Origin: Symsagittifera roscoffensis
Lineage: Eukaryota > Xenacoelomorpha > Acoela > Convolutidae
NCBI RefSeq assembly: GCF_963678635.1
Contig: NC_087063.1
Location: 38,952,759 to 39,016,758 of the forward strand
DNA: 64,000 bases
Direction: 5' to 3'
In this document: positions 20,776-33,784 of the stretch, piece after piece
How positions within the stretch are numbered: position 1 is the stretch's first letter
How the letters are laid out: each line of letters begins with the position of its first letter
Program-made: the position numbers and the translations under genes
The notes under the pieces: generated by a model
Database searches by the model: none
The model's input: only the letters and a program-made list of their open reading frames with translations
Told to the model about the DNA's origin: nothing

Positions 20776-23700
20776 AACTGTTGTGATAAACTTATTAAAT
20801 TGATTTGATATGGGATGACAATCCAAGCAGAAGAATGCAAAGAACCTCAAGGATGACTGTCCTTAGTACGACAAAACAACGACTGGTCAAACATCTACTG
20901 GATGCGACTCTTGCAATTCCTGGTGGCATCCGGTATGCGTCAACCTGACGCAAACAGAAGTCGATGTTGAATCAAAATACCTGCCAGTAAATGGCACTGT
21001 CCAAGATGCCTACCTGCTGTTGAAACTAAACAAAGTAATCTGCTGGATCGAAAGAAAACTCTTGAGGAGATTCAAGAAACAAAGCAAGCCGTTGTTGCTA
21101 ACGCGCATGACATCAAAGGTTTTTTCACATGCAAATCAGGATATCGGAACAAAAGGTCAAAGAGCGGCGCCATCGCACGACTTTATTGGCAAACATTTGC
21201 ATTTTAAAAGTGTCACTGAAAGTACAAGCAAAGAGCCTTCTCAAAGACAAATGGATGAGCAAAACTCGGTCCAAACCCTGCTTTACTCTCTGGACCTCAA
21301 GGTGCCTGTTGTGAATATAACAAGGTTGAGACGATATAGCGCTGACAGAAAAGGGCAATTATTGATGAATTTATTCGCAACTGGGACGCCAAGTTAGTTC
21401 TCCGCAAAGCTGTTGCTTTCAAACTCTAATACATATCAGGTGTATTCATAAGCAAAGACTTGACAACAGACAAAATCTAGAAAAACAGGCACTGAAACAG
21501 AGATATGAACTGATCAAAAGTGGTGTTGACAAATCAACGCTGAAAAATGTTAATTTCCGCCTTCAACGAGATGGAACAGTTAAATCAAACCTTTGGCTAG
21601 CTCCAAAACTAATGTTAATAAATGTTAGATCCTTCAAAAAAACCACACTGCGTTAAGCGTCTAGCTGCTGATATAATTGCAATGGTATTGATATGTGTTT
21701 TGTTAAAGGAACATGTCTCAATTCAGAAGTACACAACAGTTTTATCGAAATCGATGGCTACAGTGTTTTGCGGTCTGAAAGGACGACAAGAAATTCTAAC
21801 AAGAAAATTGGTGGTGGCGTAGTTGTATGTTCCGAGATGGATTCAGAGTATGCCAGTTTTTCCCCTATGGGGGTGAAGACTTTGAAATTCTCTGTTTCTC
21901 GTTCATTCTGAACCACCGAGTGTACGTTTCTGCACTGTTGTATCACCCCCAGATCACTTATCTATCCGTTTTTCCAGTGTTGCTGGTTATTCATTCAGAT
22001 CATTGTCCCGCTCAGGAATTTTTTTGAGCGGAGATTTTAATTAATTCGACATAACTTTGTTATTCGGTTTCAAGCAGGTTTTTAAAGCATCTACACGAGG
22101 ACGCACTCAGCTTGACCAAATTCTCACGTCAATTCCATCTCCATTCCAAGATGTTCAACTGAGTAGTCTCACCACGCCAACTGATCATCTAGCTGTATTT
22201 TGTTCTCCTTCAAACAGACCAAAAAACTTCTAAAAATCAGGATTTTTTGTGACCAGCGATATAGAAATCGACAATCTTTCAATCTTGCCTTGGATAATTA
22301 AGATTTCGACTATATTCTGGAGTACACTGATGTTGACAATGCAATGGATGAACTTATTCGGGTTTTGATTCTTGAACTTAACCACTGCTTTCCGCTAAAG
22401 AAAGTAAAAATGAGCACCAGAGACACTTTTTAAATCACCCCACTGATAAAAGTTTTCACCAGGCAGAAAAACAGAGCGTATTCTCTAAAAAAATATCAGA
22501 AAGGTGCTGGTTTGGAAATCAAAATAAATACATTGATACGCGATAATCTGAGAAATACGAATCGTAAAGATTCGAAACACTGGTGACGTCTTGTGAACCA
22601 GACCACGGGACGAACCAATTAAGATTTGGCGACATTTGACTTTACTCCTGATGATATCAATGAATATTTCTCTAATATTTGCCATATAGACAACTATGTA
22701 GAATCAGAAATTATAGAAAGTCACAACGGCGCTTACCCAGCCTTTACTCTTCACGAAACTTATCACAATCTGAGAAAACTCAAAAAAAGTGCAGTGGGAT
22801 TTGATAGCATTCCAGCGTGGGTCTTGAGCAAAAATGCCCATAACTCAGCTCCTAGTATTCAACACATCTACAATTTATCACTCAGAAGTGGTATTTTCCC
22901 CACCACTTTCAAGATTTCAAAAATTGTTCCTCTAGTCGAAGTCCCGCAACCAGACAGCATTGACCAATTACGGCCAATATCAATCGCACCAGTACTCAGC
23001 AGACACTTTGAGCGATTGGTCTATACCAGGTTCATAAAAAAACTACGAAACTTCATTGAATAATTATCAGTTTGGTTCCAGAACCGGAGGCTCAACCATT
23101 AACGCTGCTATTCGAATACTACACACAGTTCGTGACTTCGATACTTATCATTAAGTTGGTGTACGTCTCTTCTCGCTGGGCCTGTCCAAAGCATTCGACA
23201 GAGTGCCCCATAATTTTATAATTAGTTAGATCAAACAGATAAACCTATGAGTCAATACACATGTAGTGAATTGGCTGAAAAATTTTCTATCTGACCGACT
23301 GCAGATTGTATCAAATCAGAACGAATTGTCAAAACCAGACTCCATCAACCAAGGTGTACCTCAGGGGACGGTAATTGGACCACCGTCCTTCAATATGTCG
23401 TTCGACGACTTGAAGTGTCTTTACGAAAAAGCTTGTCTAGTTAAGTTTGCAGACGACAACAATCCGGTAATCGGCGTTAGAGGACTCGACGACCCTCGTC
23501 AAATCATTATCGAAGGAATCTTCAAGTGGTGTATGGATCATAATTTTATTGTCAACACCCTTAAATCCAAAGAAATGAGGTTCAATTTCAAGAAAAAGGT
23601 ACCCTTCATCTGCTCAGATATCGAAAGCATACCGCTGGTTCAAAATATGAAAGTTTTGGGGATTATTATAGACAGCAGGTTCAATTTTCTTCCACATAAA

Positions 23701-24125
23701 TCCAAGGCAACCAGTAGAACTTCCTCAAACCGGTTCTTGTTCTTGCTCCTAAAGCGATTGGATGTGCAGATGACCTTTCTTTGCTATATCAGTCACTTCT
23801 TATATCAACCTTAACATACGGCTCGGAAGTATAGGGCGACACTGCGAAAACGGTTCTTAGAAAAGTGGACGCTGTTCAAAAACTTCCTGTTCGTATGAGT
23901 ATTATAAAAGAATTTGCTCGTATCGAAGAACACATTAAAGTCAAAGACGCGAGGCTTCTGAATATTATCACTAAAACTGGTTCGAAGCATCAACTATATG
24001 ACATATTGCCGCATAGGCGCGATTACTGTTTTGAAAGGTCAAGAAAACGGCTACCGACTGCCGATGTGGCAGTCAAAAAGGTGTATGTATCTATGTTTCC
24101 TGACAGACTTTTGTGGAAATTTTAG
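20776..24125 (+). pseudogene. APE-type LINE: PHD finger, ORF1 C-terminal domain, endonuclease, RT
   Basis: The leader (CTGTTGTGATAAACTTATTA) is followed by a PHD-type finger near 20905-21020 (CDSCNSWWHPVCVNL, then KWHCPRC in another frame) and a helical linker. The ORF1 C-terminal region is at about 21280-21580 (VPVVNITRLRRYSADRKGQ, NWDAKLVLRKAVAFKL, GVFISKDLTTD). It runs in frame, with no stop, into the endonuclease start (LMLINVRSFKK, 21609). Next come IGGGVVVCSE (21805-21835), the RT N-terminus (22626-23063: LKKSAVGFDSIPAWVLSKN, LRPISIAPVLSRHFERLVY) and RT motifs B and C (23350-23470: NQGVPQGTVIGPPSF, LVKFADDNNPVIG). The C-terminus (HQLYDILPHRRDY) ends at 24125. Many stops and frameshifts; motif A is broken. 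Confidence 0.75.
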
Positions 24126-24148
24126 AAACTGACCCAAGGCTAAAGCAG

Positions 24149-24181
24149 AAGAAGAAGAAGAAGAAGAAGAAGAAGAAGAAA
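24149..24181. repeat. (GAA)n microsatellite, probable LINE tail
   Basis: About eleven GAA units start 24 bases after the LINE stop at 24125. Simple repeats at the 3' end are usual for APE-type LINEs without poly(A). A (TTC)n run in inverse sense lies at 24391-24406. Confidence 0.7.
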
Positions 24182-24621
24182 TCTCTGAGAGGTCTCGGAA
24201 TATAAGCGCTATTAGTACGGCTCTATAACTTGGCTTACAAATTACTGATATTTCTACAAAACGCTTCACCGGAATGAAATTTCGGATTCTAATCGAAATT
24301 TTGCTTGACCTCATCATTCCATCACAGTTTCATCACAGTTTCTTACTTTTAGTATATCTGATGTTATCTTCAGATGTTAATTTAATGCTTTTCTTCTTCT
24401 TCTTCTTAAAAAGCTAAGTTCTAAAACGAATAGCTTGCGCATAAACAGAGCTTCACATTCTTTTAACCGTCTCTACCAAAGCCATGGGTGCTTCTCGCAA
24501 CATCAGGTCGACGAAATCATTACAACTTTAAGGCTAACGAAGAGATTTTTGATAAAAAGTAATTTTCAAATGTTTTCGCGTTTCTGTGCATCGTCCTTAT
24601 TGCAAAATTGTTGTTTAATAT
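24182..24621. other. No gene; contains a shared repeat segment
   Basis: 24310-24385 is the inverted match of 36230-36290 in the PLE locus, including the hairpin-forming ATCTGA(A)GATAACATCAGAT. No coding potential is seen. Confidence 0.5.
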
Positions 24622-25480
24622 TTTGCCTAATTGTATTGATAAACATATTAAACAGGCAATCCATGTTTAATAAGTCAACTTCAGATTAACATTAAGTTGG
24701 CAAAGGGGGATATGAAAAGAGTTCAAACTTCTGCCACTGATAAAGATAAACGTGATTTCAGATTATATGAAATAGATTGCACTGTGAAAATCAACAACAG
24801 TGAGGCACGCCACGCCTGGATCCCAACTTTGTTGCCAACTCGAATCACAAAGGAGATCCTTGACAGAGACTTCATGTGTGGTTTCTGCGTTTGTCATGAG
24901 TTTCGGACACCTAAAATTGGTAGTGAAGTATTTACGAAAGACTGACAATACTGCTCCTTATGTGAAGTCAAAGGAAATTGAAAATTACAAAAGACGAAGA
25001 TCTACAGACTAGAACAAGGAAGTTGAGACCAAGGGCAGCTGGGGCAAAAGATAAGTGAACTCTGTGGGAACGAACTGAGTTTGGATATGAAGTATAGTGA
25101 CCTTTCTGTGTGCCACAGACTGCCAAAAAGAAGGAACGATATGCAGCATCCAAAAATAAGGCGGTTTGTCACAAGAAAGGTATGACAAGCCATTCTGTAT
25201 TCTAAATCAAAACTGAAACAAAAGGAAATAGATGTTTTTATTTCTACAGACATTACTGTTGCTAGAAATATGGTGCTTATGCAAACTAAAAAAAAAACAA
25301 CCCACTTGTGTCAAGTGTTTTTATTCGTGATGGAAACTTTCATTGCTATATGAAAAACGCCCAGACTCAAAAATTGATTGTAAAAGAAAATGATCAAACC
25401 AAAAATGATCAAAATTTGTTGCTTTCAATTGACTTCCCAATTTTACATGGAGCTCTGGGTTGATTGAGTGCCTTCTTTCA
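24622..25480 (+). pseudogene. LINE ORF1 remnant
   Basis: It begins with GCCTAATTGTATTGATAAAC, the leader shared with several LINEs here. An 82-codon part (24697-24945) contains a Cys-rich piece (FMCGFCVC). After frame changes there is SDLSVCHRLPKRR, HPKIRRFVTRKV, KQKEIDVFISTDIT, ARNMVLMQT and VSSVFIRDGNFHCYM. This is the pattern of the RNA-binding C-terminal domain of APE-type LINE ORF1 proteins. It lies just before the ORF2 remnant on the same strand and may belong to it. Confidence 0.55.
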
Positions 25481-27965
25481 AAATGTTATTACTAATCTAG
25501 GGCCTAATATCACCCATCAAAATTTTTTGAATTCAACTGATAAGTACCGTAAAAACCTGAAATTTCCACATCTTAACTATCACTGTCTGCAAAGCAAACG
25601 CAGTCAAATGAAATTACTGGCTGATGATATGGGACCTTAAGTCTTTGTTGGTTTTTCCAAAACACTATAAAAACACAAATAACAAAAATTCTGGAAGATT
25701 TTAGAGAGAAAAAAAAATAAGAAAACAGCAGGCGGTGTTATGCTTTTTATATTAGCAACAAGGATATTAGCAATCCTCGAACGACATGATTTGAGTTTGT
25801 TTGATAAATCAAAGTTTGATTCCTTGTAGATGGAATGTCATACTAATTTCTCGAAAAAAAAGATAGAATGCTAATTATTATTTGATATAATCCCAATAAG
25901 TCAATGCAAGCTAAATATCTCGAAGATATAGATATTTCAAGTCAATAGCTAGCTCAATTATGATCATGGGTGATCTCCATATAAACTACCTTTATAATTG
26001 TGAAAAACAAAAATTTGATGCAGTAACTGTACCTTACAGACTCAATTCGAGTATGTAAATCTACAAACACCCATTTGGGCTACATAATTTGCAAACAAAT
26101 TTCCCAAGAAAGAAGTTTTGTTTGAAAAACACTCATTACCAACGCTTATATTACCAGTTTACCTCAGAGTTTTAAAAAATCAAATTAAGTTTAAAAGTTT
26201 GACAAAAGTATTTATGGCGAGAATGATTCATGCAGAAAACTGTCAGAGCTCCTACGGAAAGTAAATTTATTCCTGTAAATCTGTTTTATGAATGCTTTCA
26301 GTTCGATTAGTTTTGCATTGGAGAAGCATGCACCAATTTTTAAAGTTGTCATCGAAACAAAAAAGGTTCCTTTATAATCGAAAAACAATGGTTCGATCAC
26401 GAATGTAAGGCAGAATGGAAAGGACGCCGCCAACAATTGTATTCGTCATAAAAAACTAATCCATGTCAAAGAAGCTGGTCTGCTTACGACACTTCGAAAA
26501 ACAATTTGATTAAAATGATAAAAAAACATGCATACTATGCTAGGTCGTGTTTCAATGATTTAGACTCACTGCATTCTCATTGAAACTTTATTAATTTATT
26601 GAGATGCTCAGAAAATTCACCAGCAGTTATTGCTTCGAAAAATTCGTTTGGAGATGTTATTGTCAATAAAAAAGGCATTGCAGATCATTTTATTTATTTT
26701 TTCAAATCTTGGTAGTTTCTTTTGTCTAAGTCAACTTCACCATCTGTATCAACTATTTTGATCATTATATCAGAATTTAATTTTCAAAAAAGACTGTTTC
26801 GACATGATGAAAGAACTGAACAGCAAAAAGCCACTAGGGGCGGGCAAGGTTCCCTCATGGGCCATAATAGATGGAAAATCGATCATTAAGCCACATTTTA
26901 ACTTTGTCTTGAATCAAAGTATTTCAAATTTGGTTTTTTCTGATGATATGAAAAATGCTATTGTGACTCCCAATAAAGATAGTATTCTAGATCCTAAAAA
27001 CTATAGACCTGTATTAATTACAACAAATTTTTAAAAAAATCTATGAGAAAAGTTTACATAAACAAACAAATGTGTATTCAAATCAATACAAACTATTTAA
27101 TCCTCCTCAATTTCGGTTCAGAAGAGGTTTTATGACAAAAGATGCAGTTCTCTGCTTTACTGAATCAATACGGAAAGAAATTGCAAATACTAAAAACATT
27201 CATGTTGTTCTAGTTGATCTTTCGAAGGCTTTCAATTCAATATCCCTCGAATTTTTACTGGGTAAAAAAACAAGCCCTAAACTTTTCATTATCTTCAATG
27301 AAACTAATTAGAATTTTTTTAAAAAAAAAATCACAATGTGTAGAGTTTGAAGAAACAATTTTTGACCGGACTGAACACAAACAAGAACTACCGCAAAGTA
27401 CTGTTCTCGGACCTCTATAATTCAATTTGTATGTTAATCGAATGCGCTAATTAGAACAACTAAATCTACAGACGATTGTCAGGTTTTTTCTAGTGACATG
27501 AATTCTGCAACAGCTCTGTGAACTTTGAGAAAAGCGTGACTTCTCTCGAGGAATTCTTTAATTCCCAACATATGTATCTAAATCCACTGAAAAACGAATT
27601 GAAAACCTTTTGCACGAAACATGACAGAGGAGCTTATGAGACCGAATATATGAGCTTCGGAAAACTATTGGTCACAAAAGTAAGCAAATGTACAAATCTA
27701 AGCATAAAGTTAGACAGAAACCTGATTTTACAAAGCCAGGTTAGAACTATTTTTGGAAAACATGGCTATAGCAAGTAGAACAACCGATAGTTTTTTTGAA
27801 AAGCAGCTACTGACCGAAAACTTACAGATGCCTCTTCAAACACTTGCTTTGATGCAGTTGGGTTGTTCATCTCTTTTCAATCAACATTTCCAATGCTTTA
27901 ATATTATCGCTAGAAAAACAGACGAATTGGGCCTTAAAATGAGTATTTTTTTGTTTGAAATTTGA
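25481..27965 (+). pseudogene. APE-type LINE ORF2 remnant, relative of the 2A LINE
   Basis: The endonuclease start is readable at about 25550-25630 (FPHLNYHCLQSKRSQMK). The spacer (WFDHECKAEWKGRRQQLY, about 26390) parallels the WFDSECQQL region of the 2A LINE. RT parts are at 26804-27034 (KKPLGAGKVPSWAIIDGKS, DPKNYRPVLITT), 27072-27311 (FRRGFMTKDAVLCFTESIR, LVDLSKAFNSIS) and 27518-27965. Motif C is lost (a CTACAGACGATTGTC remnant near 27466). The alignment to the intact element at 13228-16059 is good block by block, so this is an older member of that family with many lesions. Confidence 0.7.
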
Positions 27966-28399
27966 GTCGTCCAAAAGACTCAGACTAGGCAAAAGTATAG
28001 TCTGTGTCAGAAGCACTTTGGAACACAACTCTTTATATTATTCGTTTCAGTACAGCAAAAAGAGAAGATGAGCGTTTCTTACCAACAGCCAACTATCGAC
28101 TTAATTTGAGATTTTACTTTTTTGTCCTTCAAAAAATTCATCTGTTTTCTTCAGAAAATCTTTTTTATATATGACTTCTGTTAACGGAACTCACTATCGT
28201 CACATATGTCAACATGTCTTCAAATGTAAAATGAAAAAAAAACAATTTTCAGAGATTCAACTAAATTCAAATGTCGAAACAAGCAGTGCTTATACTTGGC
28301 GTGATTTCCGATTCATTTGATAATCCTTTGAATCAATTGTCTAAACACATTTAGCGCTGCCACATTAATCTCTTACATTATTCTCTCACATTAATCTCT

Positions 28400-28432
<33 letters not shown>

Positions 28433-28839
28433 CCCCTCTCTCAAGATTTTCACAATAAACTAATCTAAATGACAATAAAACATCAGTTTACAAATGTCAC
28501 TTAGTATTATTCACATAAATTTTGGTTTTAAACAATCATGTTAAAAAATCAGCCAAACACAGTTGACCTCTAAAATAAGATTCCTAATGGCCATTTCTAT
28601 GATTTACTCTCTGTGATTTCCCAATTAACATCTGCGCTATTTCAATCAAGACTGCATTGCTCTAGGTTGAGGCCTATCGATTAGTCTGCTCTCTTATTTC
28701 CTTCAACTAGTGATTAACTTTCAAACAGTTTGTCCGACATAGGTGGACGTGCATCCACTAAATGACAGTTTATAAACCACTCTTGACATGATGTCATTAG
28801 AAAAAGCTGACTTCAGTGACGGTAAACAAGATTCTAGTT
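27966..28839. other. No gene recognised
   Basis: The first 300 bases could be eroded LINE 3' sequence. The rest is AT-rich with a (CT)n run and no coding pattern on either strand. Confidence 0.45.
28404..28433. repeat. (CT)n microsatellite
   Basis: An uninterrupted TC dinucleotide run of about 15 units, followed by CCCCCTCTC. Confidence 0.9.
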
Positions 28840-30130
28840 TTCATGTGGTGAAAAACACTCGAATTTTGGTTAAATTTCTTAAGTTGCGTGCAAAAAGTTG
28901 GCTCAGGGCATCTGCCGCCACCATTGCTGACTAATTTTCAGAGTAATAATTTGTCAGCTATCGTGCTCTATAAGTTTGCATGGCTGTATCAAAAGGCTCC
29001 CAGTTAGAAGTACTCCTAAAAACTCTATGTGCAAAGCCTTAGATAGCACTACGTTTATATTGAGTTGGAGCGTAGCTTCTATAGTTCATACTTCAGTATA
29101 ATCCCAGTATCTGTTGGTTTTCGATATTAATAGCAGGTTACAACCCTATCCTACGATAAGTTTATGTTAAAATCCAGGAACAGCAAATTCCCCTCTGAAT
29201 TAGTTTCCCTAGAGTGAACCGCAGTTTTGGTTGAAGATAATTGCTGGCATCGAGAACACAAATCGGCTGACCTTTAACTGTTTTAACAATGTCATCCACA
29301 AACCTGAGAACAAATATTTCTTATAGAGTATCCTTTGATTTTGGCGCGGCAGCAGCTTTCACAGTATCCGATTATCTCGATCATTGCTGCGTATATTTCA
29401 TCGTATTTTTTCCGCATTTTAGGTGAGACCAGTTTCAGCATCTCTTGCTTTCAACCACCTTTAATCCATATGTTACTTTCCTGCTATAAAATGGGCACAA
29501 ACCGTTTTTGTCATTCATTGGCTGTATCTCCGGTCTCACCGGTATTTCTTGTTTCCTTACTCTGTCAACCATAAGTTTGCAAAAATTACAGCGAGGGAAG
29601 CGCCCATTGCTAGATATCAACTTGGTCATACCATGAATCATTACACTTATAAATTACTTTGCTGACCGCCATATTCAAAAGCCTTTTCATGATTGCTCTC
29701 TTTGAAATTCAGAAGGAAACAAGAAGGAGTAGCTTGAATTTCAGGGGGAGCTTCTTTAAGGCATTTTCAATTGCTTCCTTCAGGGGTTCATTAAGGTATA
29801 ATTTTTCGCGTCGAGGGATATTATGAATTCATCCGGATCTAGAGCATTGTTTTCAGTTGTTTATCTGGCAATTTTATTATTTGTTTCCAAATTGATTTTA
29901 TCGATCTTGTCAAAAAAATTCGCAAGCGTTTTAATAACATTCTCATACGAGCTGCCCCGAAGTGATAGTACTGGTCGTAGGGGTGTCTTAGCATTGAGTA
30001 CCTTAGCTAAACCGTACAAACGGCCGGAATACCTCCCCCCGTTGACATTATCTTAGAGTTTAATTGATTAGTTATCTCGTTTCTTTTTTTCATGGCAAGT
30101 AATTTTTTGTTAATTTCATTCTCAATTTTC
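28840..30130 (-). pseudogene. Penelope-like element RT remnant, third copy
   Basis: Reading down from 30130: INKKLLAMKKRNEIT, GRLYGLAKVLNAKTPLRPVL and LDPDEFIISLDAKNYT (motif A of PLE type, about 29825). A frame change leads to RVRKQEIPVRPEIQ, then GLCPFYSRKVTYGLK and NWSHLKCGKN (a decayed version of the finger insert of the PLE at 41804-41970), LRFVDDIVKTVKGQPICVL (motif C, near 29290) and a tail with SYAPTQYKRS and HRVFRSTSNWE. The order matches the plus-strand PLE throughout, with clear divergence. The GIY-YIG endonuclease and ORF0 were not found here. Confidence 0.75.
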
Positions 30131-31770
30131 ATTGTTTTTGAGATAATTCCTCGTTTTTTCAACGGCTTTGTCTCTTGAGGTCTATCTTACCAACGGCTTT
30201 GTCTCATGAGGTTTGCCTTACAAGACTATCGGATAAACCGCTCAAAGTAACTTAGTTTCATGCAAAACAGTGAACTCATGGTTGGGTCTCAGTATACCCA
30301 GACTACGTGGTCACTACTAAACAGGGCTACTCTTTAATTAATAAATTACTATTGCTTTTGTTCAGGAGGTAAAATCATCACATCCATGGAAGATGGATTG
30401 ACCCTTTAACTCAATTCCTAGCTTCTTATAATCTGAAATGGAAACTATTGTTATTTAATTCAAATCAGGACTTTCCGGAAGCTAACAAATGTTAAAATCA
30501 ATGATCACGGTTATTCTCCGCTACCCTCCGGATTCCTGAATCTGCGTGAAGAATTGCCTTGTTCACGATCAGGAAGGGTAAAAAATTCTCGCGTCAGCCC
30601 TCCTGCTTCGCAGGGCGTGCATTGTAACAGTTGTAGCTGTTAAATCGTTACAACTCGAAGCGCTCTTCTGCGAATACCGACGACTGTAATTTTTATCATT
30701 TCCTATATCTGTCGCACGTTTTTTTCTGATTAGCAAAAATTGTCTGTCTGATTTTCACTTTTTCAAATGTCGCGAAAATAAAAAAAAGATATGCGTCATG
30801 CACGCTCAAAATGAAGATTTAAAAGTGATTCTGTTAGTTTGATCTGACCATCCCAGTTCGTTTAGTTTCATAAATCAGGCGCTTATTGTCAAAATCAGCA
30901 TATCTTCCCGCAAATCTGCTCCAAATCAAAAATCGTTGATAACGCATATTTTCGGAGTTATTCTGGTCTAATGGCACATGCTCAACGGACATCCCGGTCA
31001 GTGTACTCAACAAATTTTGAACAACTCATCAAAATGGTACAGTGCCGTCAAACAAAATTTACAAAATGCACCAAAAGGATTTTATTCTTTCGTATTGACC
31101 CACTACGTACTATGAAGGGCATGATAATACACCGCTATAGCCCTCTATTATTTTCATTAGCATCACTCGGAGAATAAAATAGTGTCTGACTTCCAGCGAC
31201 ATTACCTTAAATTAAAAGTTTTTCTCCTAGGAATAAAAAGTGTGGGAACGCAGGACAATCTGTCAACCAACAAATTTATATTGTCTTACTATGTCTTTTC
31301 CCTTCTGGAACTTTAGTTGCTATTGGTCCTGAGTATTCAAATTCAGAAACTCGGTGGTGAGAAAGAACAATGAAATAATTTCCCTATTCGAGAGATTACC
31401 CAATTCTTTCGTGTCACCACAAAATGAACATATCTCTCAGTTGGTTAAAAACAATCATGCATGCTGTAATGTTTTAAGTATAATCTCCCCTCAAGCCTTT
31501 TTAATCAAATAGTAAATGTCTCTAACCAAAATCTTAATGTAAATTTTTAACTGCAGCAATGATAAACTCAAACAACAAACGTTTTTCCATCATTTAGTTT
31601 CAATTTCAAATATAGCTCGCTTGATTGCTCATTTGAAACTTCTCTGACAAAACAAGAATGAGTTTTATTTTCCTCCTTTTTCTTGCTTCTTTGTTCGTTT
31701 TTTTTATTTAATTTTGTCGTTTTGATTTTCTAAAACTTCTAAACGTTTCTAATCGTTCTTTTGCGTCATT
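30131..31770. other. No gene recognised
   Basis: About 1.6 kb with no convincing coding pattern. The lower part may be eroded PLE sequence continuing upstream of the RT at 30130. Nothing else was identified. Confidence 0.4.
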
Positions 31771-31779
31771 TGGCTGTTG

Positions 31780-33240
31780 TTAATGTTACATCTCTTCCTT
31801 CTGCGACATCGACTCTGCACTCTCGGTTTCAGTTTTTTGCATTACATCAGTAGCCTTTCTGGCGCTGCTCGAGGCAGTCCTCCAGCATCTCTACTCTTCT
31901 ACTCTCTGTTCACAACAAGTTGGAGCATCCACTATTGTTTTGCTGTTTCTGCAGAAACTGTTGTGGGGGACAACGTCTCACGCTTCTCTCCAGATCTTCC
32001 TTCAATAATTCTTTTTTCTCTCTTTCGTTATAATCGATTGTCTTCAAGGTGTTTTTTACTGATCTGGTTACTGTATTCCGATATGTCATGAAAGCTCGCT
32101 TGAAAGCTTCTGAAATTATCTCCAGCTGATACGAGCTTTACACTTTGCTTCGCTTCGACATATGCTTTTAGCGTATTCGTACAACCAGGTAGTCATGTTG
32201 GCTCTGAACCATGGCATTTTTCGTCTTCTCGCCCAAATCTTCTTCACTTCCATCAACAATTTCAAAAAAATGCTTATCTTCTCAACAAGATCTAAATCTT
32301 TTAGACAATCAATTTCATCCAACTGTTCTTTATTCGGTGCTTCCTGTCGATTTTTCTCTCTAACGGGAGCTTCCAGCTAACTAATTGCCATCATAAATTC
32401 AGCTATCACTATCTTTATGGGCTTTGATGAGTCTGGAAAACTCATGGAGAGCAGCTCTCCAGAGTCCCAGATCAATATTAGATAACTACGCCCAAGATAC
32501 CAACATGTTTGTAGCAAACAATCGCATCGATATCCATCATGCGTTAACATGATGCTTCTCCAATTTAGCTGTCCTGGCGTTTCCAGCAGTGCTTTCAGTG
32601 GTTCTATTCGGTAGATTTGGTCACAATCATCTACTGCATTGTAATTCGTAGCTGTTGGTATTTTTTTTGCTTCTGTCTTTCAAAACCGCTGAAGTTCCCA
32701 CTGGCGTATCCCATAACCTTCTGTCCAAGTACCGGCTCTAATTTTATCTCTCAGTTCTTTCTAGAACTGCGGCAGTTATCTCACAAAGCAACTCTTAGGA
32801 GTTTTCTGACATTTTTGCAAGCCTTACACACTATGATACTGAGAAGGCTTGATCCACTATCGTCCTCAAGCTCTTGACGTCCAATGTCACGAAGTGTTAT
32901 TGGATATCGGCTTTTGCACATAAGCGACAGAGTAAAGCCTACTAAGTGTCTGGCTCCAGAAGGTCTTTTGACTCTGCCTGATATTCATTTCAACTTCTAT
33001 CGCCTCTCTTCTTTTTCCTGTGTACTTTTGTTTACTCGGTAAAAACTCCCGGAAACACTTCTACACTAACGGGCGTGAGCATCTCATGTTTTTGATCTAG
33101 ATTCAATAGTGAATCTAGAGAATCAAACATGCTGTAAAATCTTTGTGCAGTCAGAAGATTCTTTTCGGTTCCTTCATGACAATTTGATATTGATTCTACG
33201 TCCGTTTTCCCGAGTTGGTTGTGTATGCTACCTCTCAAGT
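31780..33240 (-). pseudogene. Probable LINE spacer region, strongly eroded
   Basis: The minus strand carries ARRRKMPWFRANMTTWLYEY (32116-32322), like the WF-type spacer between endonuclease and RT in APE-type LINEs. Downstream is a basic helical stretch (EAFKRAFMTYRNTVTRSVKN, 32010-32100). A 68-codon stretch at 33032-33238 has no recognised motif. No RT or endonuclease core is visible, so the call rests on the spacer only. Confidence 0.35.
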
Positions 33241-33399
33241 GGTTTTAAGCTTAAAGTTGATTTATCTATTCAAACGGAATTGCCCATTTATGTGTCCAAA
33301 GTAAGCTGAATGTCTATAAGTCAACCTGTATATGTATCACCTTGCGGAACAGAAAGTAATTATTTGTATCAACTTGCTGGACAGCCTACAGCCTTAAAA

Positions 33400-33784
33400 A
33401 GTCATATGCATGTGGTTGAAAATTTTCACAAACAACCAATTAAATTATAAAGACGCTCTCATCAAACTTGATGTTCTGCCGTTATTTTATTTCCAGGTGC
33501 TGACAGAGCTGTTACTATTGTCAAAAATGATCAATGGGCAGTATGACATCCAGTGTAAATCCTTCTGCACTTTTGATCCAAATTCACGTTCCCACCTCTT
33601 CAGTTTACCGAAAATTCAACGGGAATTCCTAAGAGGAAATTTTTGGTATAAAACTTGTTTCAGGGCAAATTTACTGTGGAAACGAGTCGACTTCAGAAAT
33701 TCCGGAAGGCTCAAAGGACGTATTCTTAAATTAATGTGGAAGTCCGTTTCAAAGTCCTACAATCCTTCTAACACTTGCTCTTAG
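33400..33784 (+). pseudogene. LINE ORF2 C-terminal fragment
   Basis: The 124-codon stretch matches the C-terminus of the LINE ORF2 at 43790-46468: NQLNYKDALIKLDVLPLFYF against NISYKDKLLKLDILPISLYQ, then FWYKTCFRANLLWKRVDF against YWFRACRLANLFNDYFKF. It ends with a natural-looking stop. The upstream RT is missing, so this is a 5'-truncated insertion. Confidence 0.7.

Noticed and set aside
26385-26410. Possible tRNA T-arm (GGTTCGATC)
   Set aside because: No acceptor, D-arm or anticodon stem can be formed around it. The bases encode the WFDHEC spacer of a LINE remnant.
31777-32091. Plus-strand 104-codon ORF
   Set aside because: Composition is Leu/Ser/Phe-rich with no domain. The minus strand shows a LINE spacer pattern instead.
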